From the NCBI RefSeq assembly GCF_001014615.2, contig NZ_LBCQ02000004.1:62001-126000 (forward strand): DNA of 64,000 nt, in the 5' to 3' direction. A model generated the notes under the pieces. It made no database searches. It saw only the letters and a program-made list of their open reading frames with translations, and was not told where the DNA came from. The position numbers and the translations under genes are program-made. The stretch's first letter is position 1. Every line of letters starts with the position of its first letter. Positions 38,902-48,017 of this stretch are shown here, piece by piece. This DNA comes from Aquamicrobium sp. LC103 (lineage in GTDB: Bacteria; Pseudomonadota; Alphaproteobacteria; Rhizobiales; Rhizobiaceae).

Positions 38902-39767
38902 CGCTCGCGCCTCAATTTCGGGTCGAGGACGTCGCGCAGGCCGTCGCCGAGGAGGTTGAGGCCGAGCACGGTGACGACGATGGCGAGGCCCGGAAAGATC
39001 GCGAGATGCGGCGCGACCATCATGCGCGTCTGCGCCTCGAACAGCATGCGGCCCCAGGACGGCATGGGCGGCTGCGCGCCGAGCCCGAGATAGGAGAGGC
39101 CCGCCTCGGCGAGGATGCCGAGCGCGAACTGGATGGTGCCCTGGACGAGCAGGATCGAGGCGATGTTGGGCAATATGTGCTCGACGGTTATCAGCGTCCC
39201 GCTCTTGCCGGCGGCGCGCGCGGCGAGGATGTATTCGCGCGGCCAGATGGCGAGCGCGCCGGCGCGCGCGACGCGGGCGAAGACCGGGATGTTGAAGATG
39301 CCGATGGCGATGATGGCGTTGACCGCGCCGGGGCCGAAGATCGCCGTGATCATGACGGCCGAGAGCAAAGCGGGGAAGGCGAAGACGACGTCGTTGAGCC
39401 GCATCAGCGCCTCGTCGACGATGCCGCCGCGCGCCGCCGCCCAGCAGCCGAGCGGCACGCCGATCCCCATGCCGATGCCGACCGCGACCACGGCGACGGC
39501 GATCGAGTTGCGCGAGCCGACCATGATCATGGAAAGAATGTCGCGGCCGAAATGGTCGGTGCCGAAGGGATGCTGCGCCGACAGGCCCTTCATCCGGTCG
39601 GCGACGACCAGGTTGGTGACGTCGTAGGGCGTCCAGAAGAAGGAAAGGACGGCCATCGCGGCGATCGCCGCGGTGATCAGGAAGCCGATCAGGAACGACC
39701 GGTTGGCGAAGGCGGCGCGGAGGAGCGTGGTTTCGGAAGGGCGCGTCGGGAGCGGCTCGGCGGTCAT
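38898..39767 (-). CDS. Peptide-type ABC importer, permease (DppC type)
   Basis: The 289-residue product has six hydrophobic segments, the N-terminal OppC-type sequence (TDHFGRDILSMIMVGSRNS) and the EAA coupling motif EYILAARAAGKSGTLITVEH followed by ILPN. The start at 39767 (MTAEPLPTRPSE) is chosen because an 80-codon in-frame extension upstream runs through a palindromic repeat and has repeat-like composition. It overlaps the ATPase gene by 4 bp and lies 277 bp from the other permease gene, an unusual gap for such an operon. Confidence 0.91.
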   Translation of the reverse strand: MTAEPLPTRPSETTLLRAAFANRSFLIGFLITAAIAAMAVLSFFWTPYDVTNLVVADRMKGLSAQHPFGTDHFGRDILSMIMVGSRNSIAVAVVAVGIGMGIGVPLGCWAAARGGIVDEALMRLNDVVFAFPALLSAVMITAIFGPGAVNAIIAIGIFNIPVFARVARAGALAIWPREYILAARAAGKSGTLITVEHILPNIASILLVQGTIQFALGILAEAGLSYLGLGAQPPMPSWGRMLFEAQTRMMVAPHLAIFPGLAIVVTVLGLNLLGDGLRDVLDPKLRRER

Positions 39768-40044
39768 GGCGCGCTCCGCGGCGGACGAGGGTGCCGTCTC
39801 TGCTTCAGCGGACGACGGGAATGCGACGGGTCGTGCCCCCTGCGCTCCGCCTCCCCGGCTTTTGCCCCCTCCGGCCCTTCGGGCCACCTCCCCCGCTTCG
39901 CAGGGGAGGAGCCGGCGCCGGCGGTCGTCCGCGACCTTGGATCCTCTCCTGCGAAGCGGGGGAGATGCCGAGCGGAGCGAGGCGGAGGGGGCAGCGGTTG
40001 CTGCCATCGAGGGGGAAAGGTCGCGAACGACATGACGAAACCGC
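39768..40044. repeat. Palindromic intergenic element between the two permease genes
   Basis: Arms CTCCCCCGCTTCGCAGGGGA (39888 on) and its near-complement (to 39964) form a 23-bp inverted repeat with one mismatch and a 31-base loop; a further GCGCTCCGCCTCC / GGCGGAGGGGG pair lies outside it. This is the type of mosaic repeat found between genes in rhizobia. It splits an operon that is normally contiguous. No gene is seen in the interval. Confidence 0.75.
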
Positions 40045-40992
40045 TCATCCCCGCACCCTCAGGCGCGGATCGACCAGCGCGTAGCAGATGTCGACGAGTA
40101 TGTTCACGACGACGACGCTGGCGACCAGCAGCATGACCACGCCCTCGACGACGATCAGGTCGCGCTGGGTGATCGCCTGGAAGACGAGCCTGCCGAGGCC
40201 CGGCAGGTAGAAGACGTTCTCGATGATGATCGTGCCGGCGAGCAGGAAGGCGAATTGCAGGCCGAGAATGGTGAGGACCGGTATCATGGCGTTGCGCAGC
40301 GCGTGGCGCCACAGCACGTAGCGCCGCGGCATGCCCTTGGCGCGGGCGGTGCGGATATAGTCCTCGCCGAGCACTTCGAGCATGGCCGAACGGGTGACGC
40401 GGGCAAGGATCGCCGCCTGCGGCAGGGCGAGCGCGATCGCCGGCAGGATCAGCGACTTGAGGCCGGGCCAGATGCCGCCGCTCCAGCCGGGAAACCCGCC
40501 GGCGGGAACCAGCCGCAGCCAGACGGCGAAGACATAGATCAAGAGCAGCGCGAACCAGAAGTTCGGAACCGCGACGCCGAGCTGCGCGGCGCCCATCGAG
40601 ACCGTGTCGCCGGCCCTGCCGCGCCTTGCGGCCGCATAGATGCCGACGGGAATGGCGATCGCGGTGGAAAGGACGAGCGAAATGATCGCCAGCGGCAGCG
40701 AGACGATCACACGCTCGCCGATGAGATCGACGACCGGCGAGGAATAGGTGTAGGAACGACCGAAATCGCCGGTCAGCAGGCCGCCCGCCCAGTTGAGATA
40801 GCGCAGAAGCACCGGCTCGTTGAGGCCCATCTGGTTGCGCAGCGTCTCAAGCGCCTCCGGCGTGGCGTTCATGCCGAGCATGACGCGCGCCGGATCGCCG
40901 GGCAGGATCTCCATCACGGCGAAGACGACGACCGAGGCGACGACGAGGGTGAGGAAACCGAAGCCCAGGCGTTTTGCGAGAAAGGCGGTCAT
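40045..40992 (-). CDS. Peptide-type ABC importer, permease (DppB type)
   Basis: The 315-residue product has six or seven hydrophobic segments, the DppB-type N-terminus (VMEILPGDPARVMLGMNATP) and the EAA motif EDYIRTARAKGMPRRYVLWR followed by HALRNAM. It forms the channel with the DppC-type permease. It lies downstream of the binding-protein gene with a 184-bp gap that includes a CGGAGCGA/TCGCTCCG hairpin, a possible attenuator that would keep the binding protein in excess. Confidence 0.92.
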   Translation of the reverse strand: MTAFLAKRLGFGFLTLVVASVVVFAVMEILPGDPARVMLGMNATPEALETLRNQMGLNEPVLLRYLNWAGGLLTGDFGRSYTYSSPVVDLIGERVIVSLPLAIISLVLSTAIAIPVGIYAAARRGRAGDTVSMGAAQLGVAVPNFWFALLLIYVFAVWLRLVPAGGFPGWSGGIWPGLKSLILPAIALALPQAAILARVTRSAMLEVLGEDYIRTARAKGMPRRYVLWRHALRNAMIPVLTILGLQFAFLLAGTIIIENVFYLPGLGRLVFQAITQRDLIVVEGVVMLLVASVVVVNILVDICYALVDPRLRVRG

Positions 40993-41176
40993 GGCACCGG
41001 CATCGGGAGGTTGCGGTGCTCTACGGCGTCCCTCTCGGTCCTGCCGGAGCGAGCCCTTCGCTTTCGCTCCGGGCGCCGCGCGGACCGCTTCCCGCCCTCG
41101 GCGAGAGGGGAGATGGGCGGCGGCCCGGAGAGGGGCAAAGTAGAGCGCATGTCGTGCCGGCTAGTCTACGACGCCC

Positions 41177-42658
41177 TCACTCCGCCCACTTCACCTTGGT
41201 CAGGTCGGTCGCCTGGATCGGCGCGTTTTCCCACATGCCCTCGAGCTTGGCGTCCCACACGCCGATCTTCGGCAACTGAAACAGGAAGCCGACCGGCGCG
41301 TCCGCGGCGAGAATCTTCTGCGCCTGGCCGTAGAGTTCCTTGCGCTTGGCCTCGTCGGAGGTGACGTTCAGCTCCTCGATGACCTTGTTGAACTCGGGAT
41401 TCTGGTAGTTGAAGTAGTAGTCGGGGCGCGAATAGATATCGATGTCGTTCGGCTCGGTGTGCGAGACGATCGACATGTCGTAGTCCTTGTCGGTGAAGAC
41501 CTGCTTCAGCCAGTCGGCCCATTCGAGCGGGATGATCTCCAGATTGATGCCGACCTGGCGAAGCTCGGAGGCGACGATCTCGCCGCCCTGGCGCGCGTAG
41601 GGCGGCGGCGGCAGCTTGATCGTGGCGGAGAAGCCGTTTTCGAGGCCCGCCTCCTTCAACAGTGCCTTGGCCTTCTCGACATCGTGCGGATAGGTGGCGG
41701 TCAGGTCGACATAGGCGGCATTGGCCGGCGAGAAATGCGAGCCGATCGGCGTGCCGAGGCCGGCGGTGGCGCCGTCGATGATCGCCTGGCGGTCGAGCGC
41801 GTAGGAGATCGCCTGGCGCACCTTGAGATTGTCGAAGGGCGGCTTCTCGTTGTTCATCGAAAGCACGGTCTCGCCTTCGGTCGAACCGACGACGACCTTG
41901 AAGCGCGGATCGGACTGGATCTGGGGCAGGGCGTCGCCGACGGGCGCGTTGGGGAAGGCCTGCACGTCGCCCGACAGAAGCGCGGGAATTGCGGCGGCGG
42001 CGTCCGGAACGATGCGGAACTCGGCTTTTTCGAGCGCGACCGGCTCGCCCCAGTAGTCGGGGTTCTTGACCATCGTCACCGACGAGCCCTTGGCCCAGTT
42101 CTGGAACGTGAAGGGGCCGGTGCCGATCGGCTTTTCCTTGTTGCCGTCGGCGCTTTCGGGCGCGACGATGACGGCGTCGCCCCAGCCCATATTGTAGAGG
42201 AACGAGCCCTGCGGGTGCTTGAGCGTCACCTTGACCGTGGCGGGGTCGACCGCCTCGACATCGTCGATCGCGGCGAAGAGGATCTTCTGGGCGTTGGTGG
42301 AGTCCTCGGCACGGGCGCGGTCGAGCGAGAATTTCACGTCCTCGGCATCGAAACCGCTGCCGTCGTGAAACTTGACGCCGGTTCTGAGCTTGAAGGTGTA
42401 AACCTTGCCGTCGTCGGAGATTTCCCAGCTTTCGGCGAGCGCGGGAAGCACCTCGCCGCTGGGCCCGATGCGGGTGAGCCCCTCGAAGATGTTGGCGTAG
42501 ACGATCTCGTCGATCGCGGCGGCCGCGCCGGCGGTCGGGTCGAGATGCGGCGGTTCGAGCACCACGCCCACGACAAGATCGGTGCGGGCGGCGAATGCCG
42601 CCGTGCCCGATGCGAGCGCGATCGCCGACGCCACCAGAACGGAGCTCAAAATCTTCAT
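41177..42658 (-). CDS. Peptide-type ABC importer, periplasmic binding protein
   Basis: The 493-residue product starts with a signal peptide (MKILSSVLVASAIALASG, cleavage likely after AFAA near residue 24) and is a family-5 (DppA/OppA type) solute-binding protein: YANIFEGLTRIGPSGEVLPA near residue 53 and YTFKLRTGVKFHDGSGFDAE near residue 90. It delivers peptide-like or opine-like solutes to the permeases encoded downstream. A GGGAGAGAAC run precedes the ATG. The deacylase gene upstream, 186 bp away, hints that the solute may be an N-acyl amino acid or dipeptide. Confidence 0.92.
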   Translation of the reverse strand: MKILSSVLVASAIALASGTAAFAARTDLVVGVVLEPPHLDPTAGAAAAIDEIVYANIFEGLTRIGPSGEVLPALAESWEISDDGKVYTFKLRTGVKFHDGSGFDAEDVKFSLDRARAEDSTNAQKILFAAIDDVEAVDPATVKVTLKHPQGSFLYNMGWGDAVIVAPESADGNKEKPIGTGPFTFQNWAKGSSVTMVKNPDYWGEPVALEKAEFRIVPDAAAAIPALLSGDVQAFPNAPVGDALPQIQSDPRFKVVVGSTEGETVLSMNNEKPPFDNLKVRQAISYALDRQAIIDGATAGLGTPIGSHFSPANAAYVDLTATYPHDVEKAKALLKEAGLENGFSATIKLPPPPYARQGGEIVASELRQVGINLEIIPLEWADWLKQVFTDKDYDMSIVSHTEPNDIDIYSRPDYYFNYQNPEFNKVIEELNVTSDEAKRKELYGQAQKILAADAPVGFLFQLPKIGVWDAKLEGMWENAPIQATDLTKVKWAE

Positions 42659-42844
42659 GCTGTTCTCTCCCGGGTTCCCTTCACCCTCGCGGACGGGGCG
42701 AAAATTTGATTGCGCCGATAGAAGCGCGAATTTAGCCGTGAGTAAATCGAGTTTATTGCGGTGCAGCGCCGGTCGTGGGAAATCTTTTGCTTTCTGAAGC
42801 AGCGCCTTGGCTTGAAGGTCATCGCGTCCGGCAGAAGGAAATAG

Positions 42845-44122
42845 CTAATGCCGAGCCCCGCGCAGCAGCGCGTCGAGGCCGATCGCCATGACCTTCGCCG
42901 ATTCGATCATGTCGTCTATGCCGACCCATTCGTCGGGGCGATGGGCGAGGTCGAGGATGCCGGGACCATAGGCGATGCAATCGTGCAGATGGCCGATGCG
43001 GGCTATGTGCTTCTGGTCGTAAGTGCCGGGCGAAATTACGTAATCCGGCTCCTTGCCGAAGATTTCGCGGATGCCTTCCGCCACCGCCGTCACGACCGGC
43101 GAGGAGCGGTCGGTCATGGTCGGCTGCACCTCCATCAGGTCGCGGATCGCATAGTCGAATTTCGGGCGGTCGCGCTTCAGCCGGTCGAGAATGGAGGTCA
43201 CCTCGTCCTTCACCTCGGCGATCTCCTCCTCCAGCAGGAAGCGGCGGTCGATCACCAGCCGGCAGGAATCCGGCACGTTGGGCGAGGGCAGGCCGGGGCG
43301 GAAATCCTCGGTCTGGCCGCCATGGATCGAATTGATGTTCATGGTCGAGCGGCGCGCTCCTTCCGGCACCACCGGCATCTGCGTCTGCTTGCGGTCGAGC
43401 GCGGGAAACAGCTCCTCCTCGAAGGCATGCAGAACCGCGCCCATGTGGCGCACGGCGGAATCGCCGAGGAACGGCATCGAGCCGTGGGCGATCGAGCCCT
43501 TCGTCTCGATCTCTGCCCACCAGACGCCGCGATGGCCGAGGCAGATGCGGTCCTTGTTGAGCGGCTCGGGGATGATGACGTGATCGACGCGCGGGCGCGA
43601 GAAGAAGCCCTTCGCCGCCAGATAGGCGACGCCGCCATAGCCGCCGGATTCCTCGTCGACGGTGCCGGAAATCTCGATGACGCCGGGAAAGTCGGGATGG
43701 ACGTCCACGAAGGCCTCGGCGGCAATGATCGAGGCCGCCAGCCCGCCCTTCATGTCGCAGGCGCCGCGGCCATAGACTTTGCCGTCCCTGACGACGCCCG
43801 CATAGGGATCGACGGTCCAGCCTTCCCCGGCCTCCACGACGTCGATATGCGAATTGAAATGGACGGTCGCGCCGGGCGAGCGGCCCTCGCGGCGCGCGAC
43901 GACGTTGGTGCGCGGATAGCGGTCGGTGTCGCCGGGGGTGTCCTGGCCGCGAATCAGCTGCGTCTCGAAGCCGCGCGCCTTCAGCCGCCGGGCGATGTAT
44001 TCCGCGCAGGGCGTGTAGGCCTCTCCCGGAGGGTTGACCGTGGGGAAGCGGATCAGGTCGACGGTGAGCGCCACAAGGTCTTCCCTGCGGCCGTCGATGG
44101 CGCGGTAGAGTTCTTCGTTCAT
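42845..44122 (-). CDS. ArgE/DapE family deacylase
   Basis: A zinc-dependent M20-type hydrolase of 425 residues, cleaving an N-acyl amino acid or dipeptide. Metal-site motifs are HFNSHIDVV near residue 92, YGRGACDMKGG near residue 123 and the catalytic Glu pair in SGTVDEESGGYGG near residue 157; a C-terminal HIARIGHLHDCIAYGPG follows. The ATG at 44122 fits the family length; ATGs at 44191 and 44290 would add N-terminal residues unlike the family. It lies upstream of the peptide ABC genes on the same strand, so uptake followed by hydrolysis is the likely logic. Confidence 0.87.
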   Translation of the reverse strand: MNEELYRAIDGRREDLVALTVDLIRFPTVNPPGEAYTPCAEYIARRLKARGFETQLIRGQDTPGDTDRYPRTNVVARREGRSPGATVHFNSHIDVVEAGEGWTVDPYAGVVRDGKVYGRGACDMKGGLAASIIAAEAFVDVHPDFPGVIEISGTVDEESGGYGGVAYLAAKGFFSRPRVDHVIIPEPLNKDRICLGHRGVWWAEIETKGSIAHGSMPFLGDSAVRHMGAVLHAFEEELFPALDRKQTQMPVVPEGARRSTMNINSIHGGQTEDFRPGLPSPNVPDSCRLVIDRRFLLEEEIAEVKDEVTSILDRLKRDRPKFDYAIRDLMEVQPTMTDRSSPVVTAVAEGIREIFGKEPDYVISPGTYDQKHIARIGHLHDCIAYGPGILDLAHRPDEWVGIDDMIESAKVMAIGLDALLRGARH

Positions 44123-44325
44123 GGCGGTATTGAGCAGGCTCGCGGCTTCATTGGCAAGCTTCCGATCTTGGTCCAGCCCGGCGCTCTCCATTCGTCCATC
44201 GCCGGCGAAGGTTCGGCGGGGAGGGATGAAATATCTCCCTTGCCGGCGCATGCCGGGATTATGTTCCACGATTGTGGAAAATTGGGGCATTTCAAACCGA
44301 CGCGCTCTTCTGTAAGCCTGACGCC

Positions 44326-47190
44326 ATGGGAGTGTCGCCGGTGAAATCGCATGCGCGGGTGGAATTGTCGAAACCGGTCTCGGACGAGGTGCGGAAGACG
44401 ACCTGCTATATGTGCGCCTGCCGCTGCGGGATCGACGTCCATCTGAAGGACGGCAAGATCCGCTATATCGAGGGCAATCGCGACCACCCGGTCAATCGCG
44501 GCGTGCTCTGCGCCAAGGGATCGGCCGGTATCATGCAACATTATGCGCCGGCGCGGCTGAAGGCGCCGATGCTGCGCACCGGGCCGCGCGGCTCCGGCGA
44601 GTTCAAGGAAATCTCCTGGGACGAGGCGCTTGGCCTCGCCACCCGGTGGATGGGCGAGGTGCGCGAGCGCGATCCGAAGAAACTCGCCTTCTTCACCGGC
44701 CGCGACCAGTCGCAGTCGCTGACCGGCTTCTGGGCGCAGCAATACGGCACGCCGAACTATGCCGCCCATGGCGGCTTCTGTTCGGTGAACATGGCGGCGG
44801 CGGGCATCACCACGATCGGCGGCGCGTTCTGGGAGTTCGGCGCGCCGGACTGGGAGCGCACCAAGCTCTTCGTTCTCTTCGGCGTCGCCGAGGACCACGA
44901 TTCCAACCCGATCAAGATCGGCATCTCGAAGCTGAAGCAGCGCGGCGCGCGCTTCGTCTCGGTCAATCCGGTCAGGACCGGCTATTCGGCCGTCGCCGAC
45001 AACTGGATCGGCATCCGGCCGGGGACGGACGGGCTGCTCATCCTCGCGCTCGTGCACGAGCTCCTGAAGGCGCGGCGCATCGACGTCGACTACCTCGCGC
45101 GCTATTCCAACGCCGCCTGGCTGGTGATCGACGCGCCGGGAACGGCCGATCACGGACTGTTCGCGCGCGACGGGGAGGGCAGGCCGCTCGTCTTCGAGAC
45201 GGTCACCGAGCAAGCCGTGCCGACCGGCAGCAGAGGCGCGCGGGCAGCACTTTCCGGCCGGTTCACGCTGCCGGACGGGCGCAGCGCCGTGCCGTCCTTC
45301 CAGCTCCTGGCGGAAGAATATCTCGACCCGAAATACGCGCCCGAGGCCGTCGCCTCAAAAACCGGCGTGGACGCGGCGACGATCCGCGGGCTGGCCGCCG
45401 AGATCGGCCGCGTCGCCTTCGACGAGGCGATCGAGATTTACGAGCCGTGGACGGACGTGAACGGCGAGCGCCACCAGTCCTTCGTCGGGCGGCCGGTCTC
45501 CTTCCACGCGATGCGCGGCATCTCGGCCCATTCCAACGGCTTCCAGACGGCGCGCGCGCTGCACATGCTGCAGGTCTTGATCGGGGCGGTCGACTGTCCC
45601 GGCGGCTTCCGCTTCGAGCCGCCCTATCCCAAGCCGCTGGAGGCGCATCCGCGCCCGCACGGCAAGGCGGAGCATTTCGGCTCGAACCAGCCGCTGTCCG
45701 GACCGCATCTGGGCTTTCCGCTCGGCCCCGAGGACCTGCTGGTCGACGAGGAGGGCAGGCCGGCCCGCATCGACAAGGCGTTCTCCTGGGAGGCGCCGAT
45801 CTCGGCGCACGGGCTGATGCACATGGTGATCGCCAACGCGCATGCCGGCGATCCGTACCCGATCGACCTGCTGTTCCTCTATATGGCGAACATGGCCTGG
45901 AACTCGTCGATGAACACGGGCGGCGTCATCCGCATGCTCGAGGACAAGGACGAGGAAACAGGCGAATACCGCATTCCGAGGATCATCTATTCGGACGCCT
46001 ATTCGTCGGAGATGGTCGCCTATGCCGACCTTGTCCTGCCCGACACGACCTATCTGGAGCGCCACGACTGCATATCGCTGCTCGACCGGCCGATCTCGGA
46101 GCCGGACGCGGTCAACGACGCGATCCGCTGGCCGGTGGTGGAGCCCGACCGCGACGTGCGCGCCTTCCAGTCGGTGCTGATCGATCTCGGCGGGCGGCTG
46201 AAGCTGCCGGGCTTCGTCGACCATCGCGGCACGCCGCTCTACGAGGATTATGCGGACTATATCGTGCGCCACGAGCGCCGGCCGGGCATCGGCCCGCTGG
46301 CAGGCTTCCGCGGGCTTGCGGGCGACCGTGTCGGGCGAGGGGCGGTCAACCGCGACCAGTTGCGGCGCTATATCGAGAACGGCTCGTTCTTTTCGGCCCA
46401 TATTCCGGCCGAGGCGCAGTTTTTCAAGCATGCCAACGCCGCCTATCAGGACTTCGCGGTGAGGATGGGCTTCTTCGACAAGCTGCAGCCGGTGACCTTC
46501 CAGCTCTATTCGGAGGTACTGCAGAAATTCCGGCTGTCGGCGGAGGGGCTGCGCGAGCCGGTCGCGCCCGAAATCCACCGCAGCCGCATTCTTTCCGCGT
46601 TCACGCCGCTGCCGGCCTGGTACCAGCCGCTGGAGGAGGCGGCGCTGGACGAGGAGGCGTTTCCCTATCACGCGATCACCCAGCGCCCGATGGCGATGTA
46701 TCATTCCTGGGGCTCGATGAATGCTTGGCTGCGGCAGATCCACACCAAGAACCCGCTCTACGTGCCGGGCGCGATCTGCGACGCGCACGGCCTGAAGGAT
46801 GGCGACTGGATCTGGGTCATCTCGCATCACGGCCGCATCAAGGTGGAGATCGCGCATTCGGACGCGGTCAATTCGCGTACCATGTGGACATGGAACGCGA
46901 TCGGCAAGCGCGGCGGCGCCTGGGCGCTCGATCCGAAATCGCCGGAGGCCGAGAAGGGTTTTCTGATGAACCACCTGATCCACGAGCTTCTGCCGCCGAA
47001 GGGCGACGGCATGCGCTGGTCGAACTCCGACCCGGTGACGGGGCAGGCGGCATGGTACGATTTGCGCGTGCGCATCGAAAAGGCGGAACCCGGCGAGACG
47101 AGCGAGCCGCATTTTTCCGACATGGCCGGGTTGCGGCGGGGCGAGGAGGTTCCGGCCGAGCTGCGCTACGGGCAGGAGTGGAGCAAATGA
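44326..47190 (+). CDS. soeA: SoeA-type molybdopterin oxidoreductase catalytic subunit
   Basis: A bis-MGD molybdoenzyme of 954 residues. The N-terminal 4Fe-4S ligands are C27-x2-C30-x3-C34 (TTCYMCACRCG) and the Cys in RGVLCAKGSAG. No twin-arginine signal is present, so the enzyme is cytoplasmic, unlike DMSO reductase. With the ferredoxin and DmsC-like genes that follow, the set matches SoeABC, the cytoplasmic sulfite dehydrogenase known from purple sulfur bacteria and roseobacters. The start at 44326 gives MGVSPVKSHA; the frame is open to 44272. Other substrates (polysulfide, thiosulfate) cannot be excluded from sequence. Confidence 0.82.
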   Translation: MGVSPVKSHARVELSKPVSDEVRKTTCYMCACRCGIDVHLKDGKIRYIEGNRDHPVNRGVLCAKGSAGIMQHYAPARLKAPMLRTGPRGSGEFKEISWDEALGLATRWMGEVRERDPKKLAFFTGRDQSQSLTGFWAQQYGTPNYAAHGGFCSVNMAAAGITTIGGAFWEFGAPDWERTKLFVLFGVAEDHDSNPIKIGISKLKQRGARFVSVNPVRTGYSAVADNWIGIRPGTDGLLILALVHELLKARRIDVDYLARYSNAAWLVIDAPGTADHGLFARDGEGRPLVFETVTEQAVPTGSRGARAALSGRFTLPDGRSAVPSFQLLAEEYLDPKYAPEAVASKTGVDAATIRGLAAEIGRVAFDEAIEIYEPWTDVNGERHQSFVGRPVSFHAMRGISAHSNGFQTARALHMLQVLIGAVDCPGGFRFEPPYPKPLEAHPRPHGKAEHFGSNQPLSGPHLGFPLGPEDLLVDEEGRPARIDKAFSWEAPISAHGLMHMVIANAHAGDPYPIDLLFLYMANMAWNSSMNTGGVIRMLEDKDEETGEYRIPRIIYSDAYSSEMVAYADLVLPDTTYLERHDCISLLDRPISEPDAVNDAIRWPVVEPDRDVRAFQSVLIDLGGRLKLPGFVDHRGTPLYEDYADYIVRHERRPGIGPLAGFRGLAGDRVGRGAVNRDQLRRYIENGSFFSAHIPAEAQFFKHANAAYQDFAVRMGFFDKLQPVTFQLYSEVLQKFRLSAEGLREPVAPEIHRSRILSAFTPLPAWYQPLEEAALDEEAFPYHAITQRPMAMYHSWGSMNAWLRQIHTKNPLYVPGAICDAHGLKDGDWIWVISHHGRIKVEIAHSDAVNSRTMWTWNAIGKRGGAWALDPKSPEAEKGFLMNHLIHELLPPKGDGMRWSNSDPVTGQAAWYDLRVRIEKAEPGETSEPHFSDMAGLRRGEEVPAELRYGQEWSK

Positions 47191-47203
47191 TGCGGAGACG
47201 CCC

Positions 47204-47971
47204 GTGACCTCGCTTCCGCCCGCGCCCACCCCGAAGCAACTCGGCCTCGTCATCGACCTCGATGTCTGCGTGGGATGCCATGCCTGTGTCGTCTCGTGCA
47301 AGGAATGGAACACCGGCGGTTATGGCGCGGCGCTTTCGGACCAGGACCCGTACGGGCCGAACGTTTCCGGCGCATGGCTCAATCGCGTGCATTCCTACGA
47401 GGTGGTTCCTGACGGCGGCGAGATCGTCGGCGAGTCGGGCGAGGCGCGCATCGTGCATTTCCCGAAATCCTGCCTGCACTGCGAGGACGCGCCCTGCGTC
47501 ACCGTCTGCCCGACCGGGGCCTCGTACAAGCGCGCCGACGACGGCATCGTGCTGGTGGACGAATCCATGTGCATCGGCTGCGGCCTGTGCGCCTGGGCCT
47601 GCCCCTACGGCGCGCGCGAGATGGACCTTGCCGCCGGCGTGATGAAGAAATGCACGCTCTGCATCGACCGCATCCACAACGAGACGATCGAGGAGGTCGA
47701 CCGCGTGCCGTCCTGCGTGCGCACCTGCCCGGCGAATGCGCGCCATTTCGGAGATCTGGCCGACCCGGGCTCGGATGTGTCCAGGATGGTGGCCGAGCGC
47801 GGCGGCATGGACCTGATGCCGGAGCAGGGAACGCGACCGGTCAACAAATATCTGCCGCCGCGCGCCCGCAGGCCGTTGGCGGCGAGCGCTCCGGGTATAC
47901 CGCTCGCCGAGGAGACGGACGGAGCGAAGGGCTTCTTCGCCTGGCTCGACGGCATGCTGGACAGGATTTGA
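47204..47971 (+). CDS. soeB: SoeB-type 4x[4Fe-4S] ferredoxin subunit
   Basis: The 255-residue product carries electrons between the molybdenum subunit and the membrane anchor. Four cysteine clusters are visible: CVGCHACVVSC near residue 22, CLHCEDAPCVTVCP near residue 90, CIGCGLCAWACP near residue 122 and CTLCIDR with CVRTCP near residues 150-170. The start is a GTG at 47204 with GGAGAC upstream, 13 bp after soeA. The C-terminal 60 residues are a proline/alanine-rich tail. Same operon as soeA and soeC. Confidence 0.85.
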   Translation: MTSLPPAPTPKQLGLVIDLDVCVGCHACVVSCKEWNTGGYGAALSDQDPYGPNVSGAWLNRVHSYEVVPDGGEIVGESGEARIVHFPKSCLHCEDAPCVTVCPTGASYKRADDGIVLVDESMCIGCGLCAWACPYGAREMDLAAGVMKKCTLCIDRIHNETIEEVDRVPSCVRTCPANARHFGDLADPGSDVSRMVAERGGMDLMPEQGTRPVNKYLPPRARRPLAASAPGIPLAEETDGAKGFFAWLDGMLDRI

Positions 47972-48017
47972 ATGTTCGATCGCCCAAAGATTTTGCCCGC
48001 GAGGGCGGCATAAGCCC

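Noticed and set aside
38898-40007. Extended DppC-type permease starting about 80 codons upstream
   Set aside because: The extension reads through an intergenic palindrome and is Arg/Gly/Ser-rich; the family N-terminus starts at 39767.
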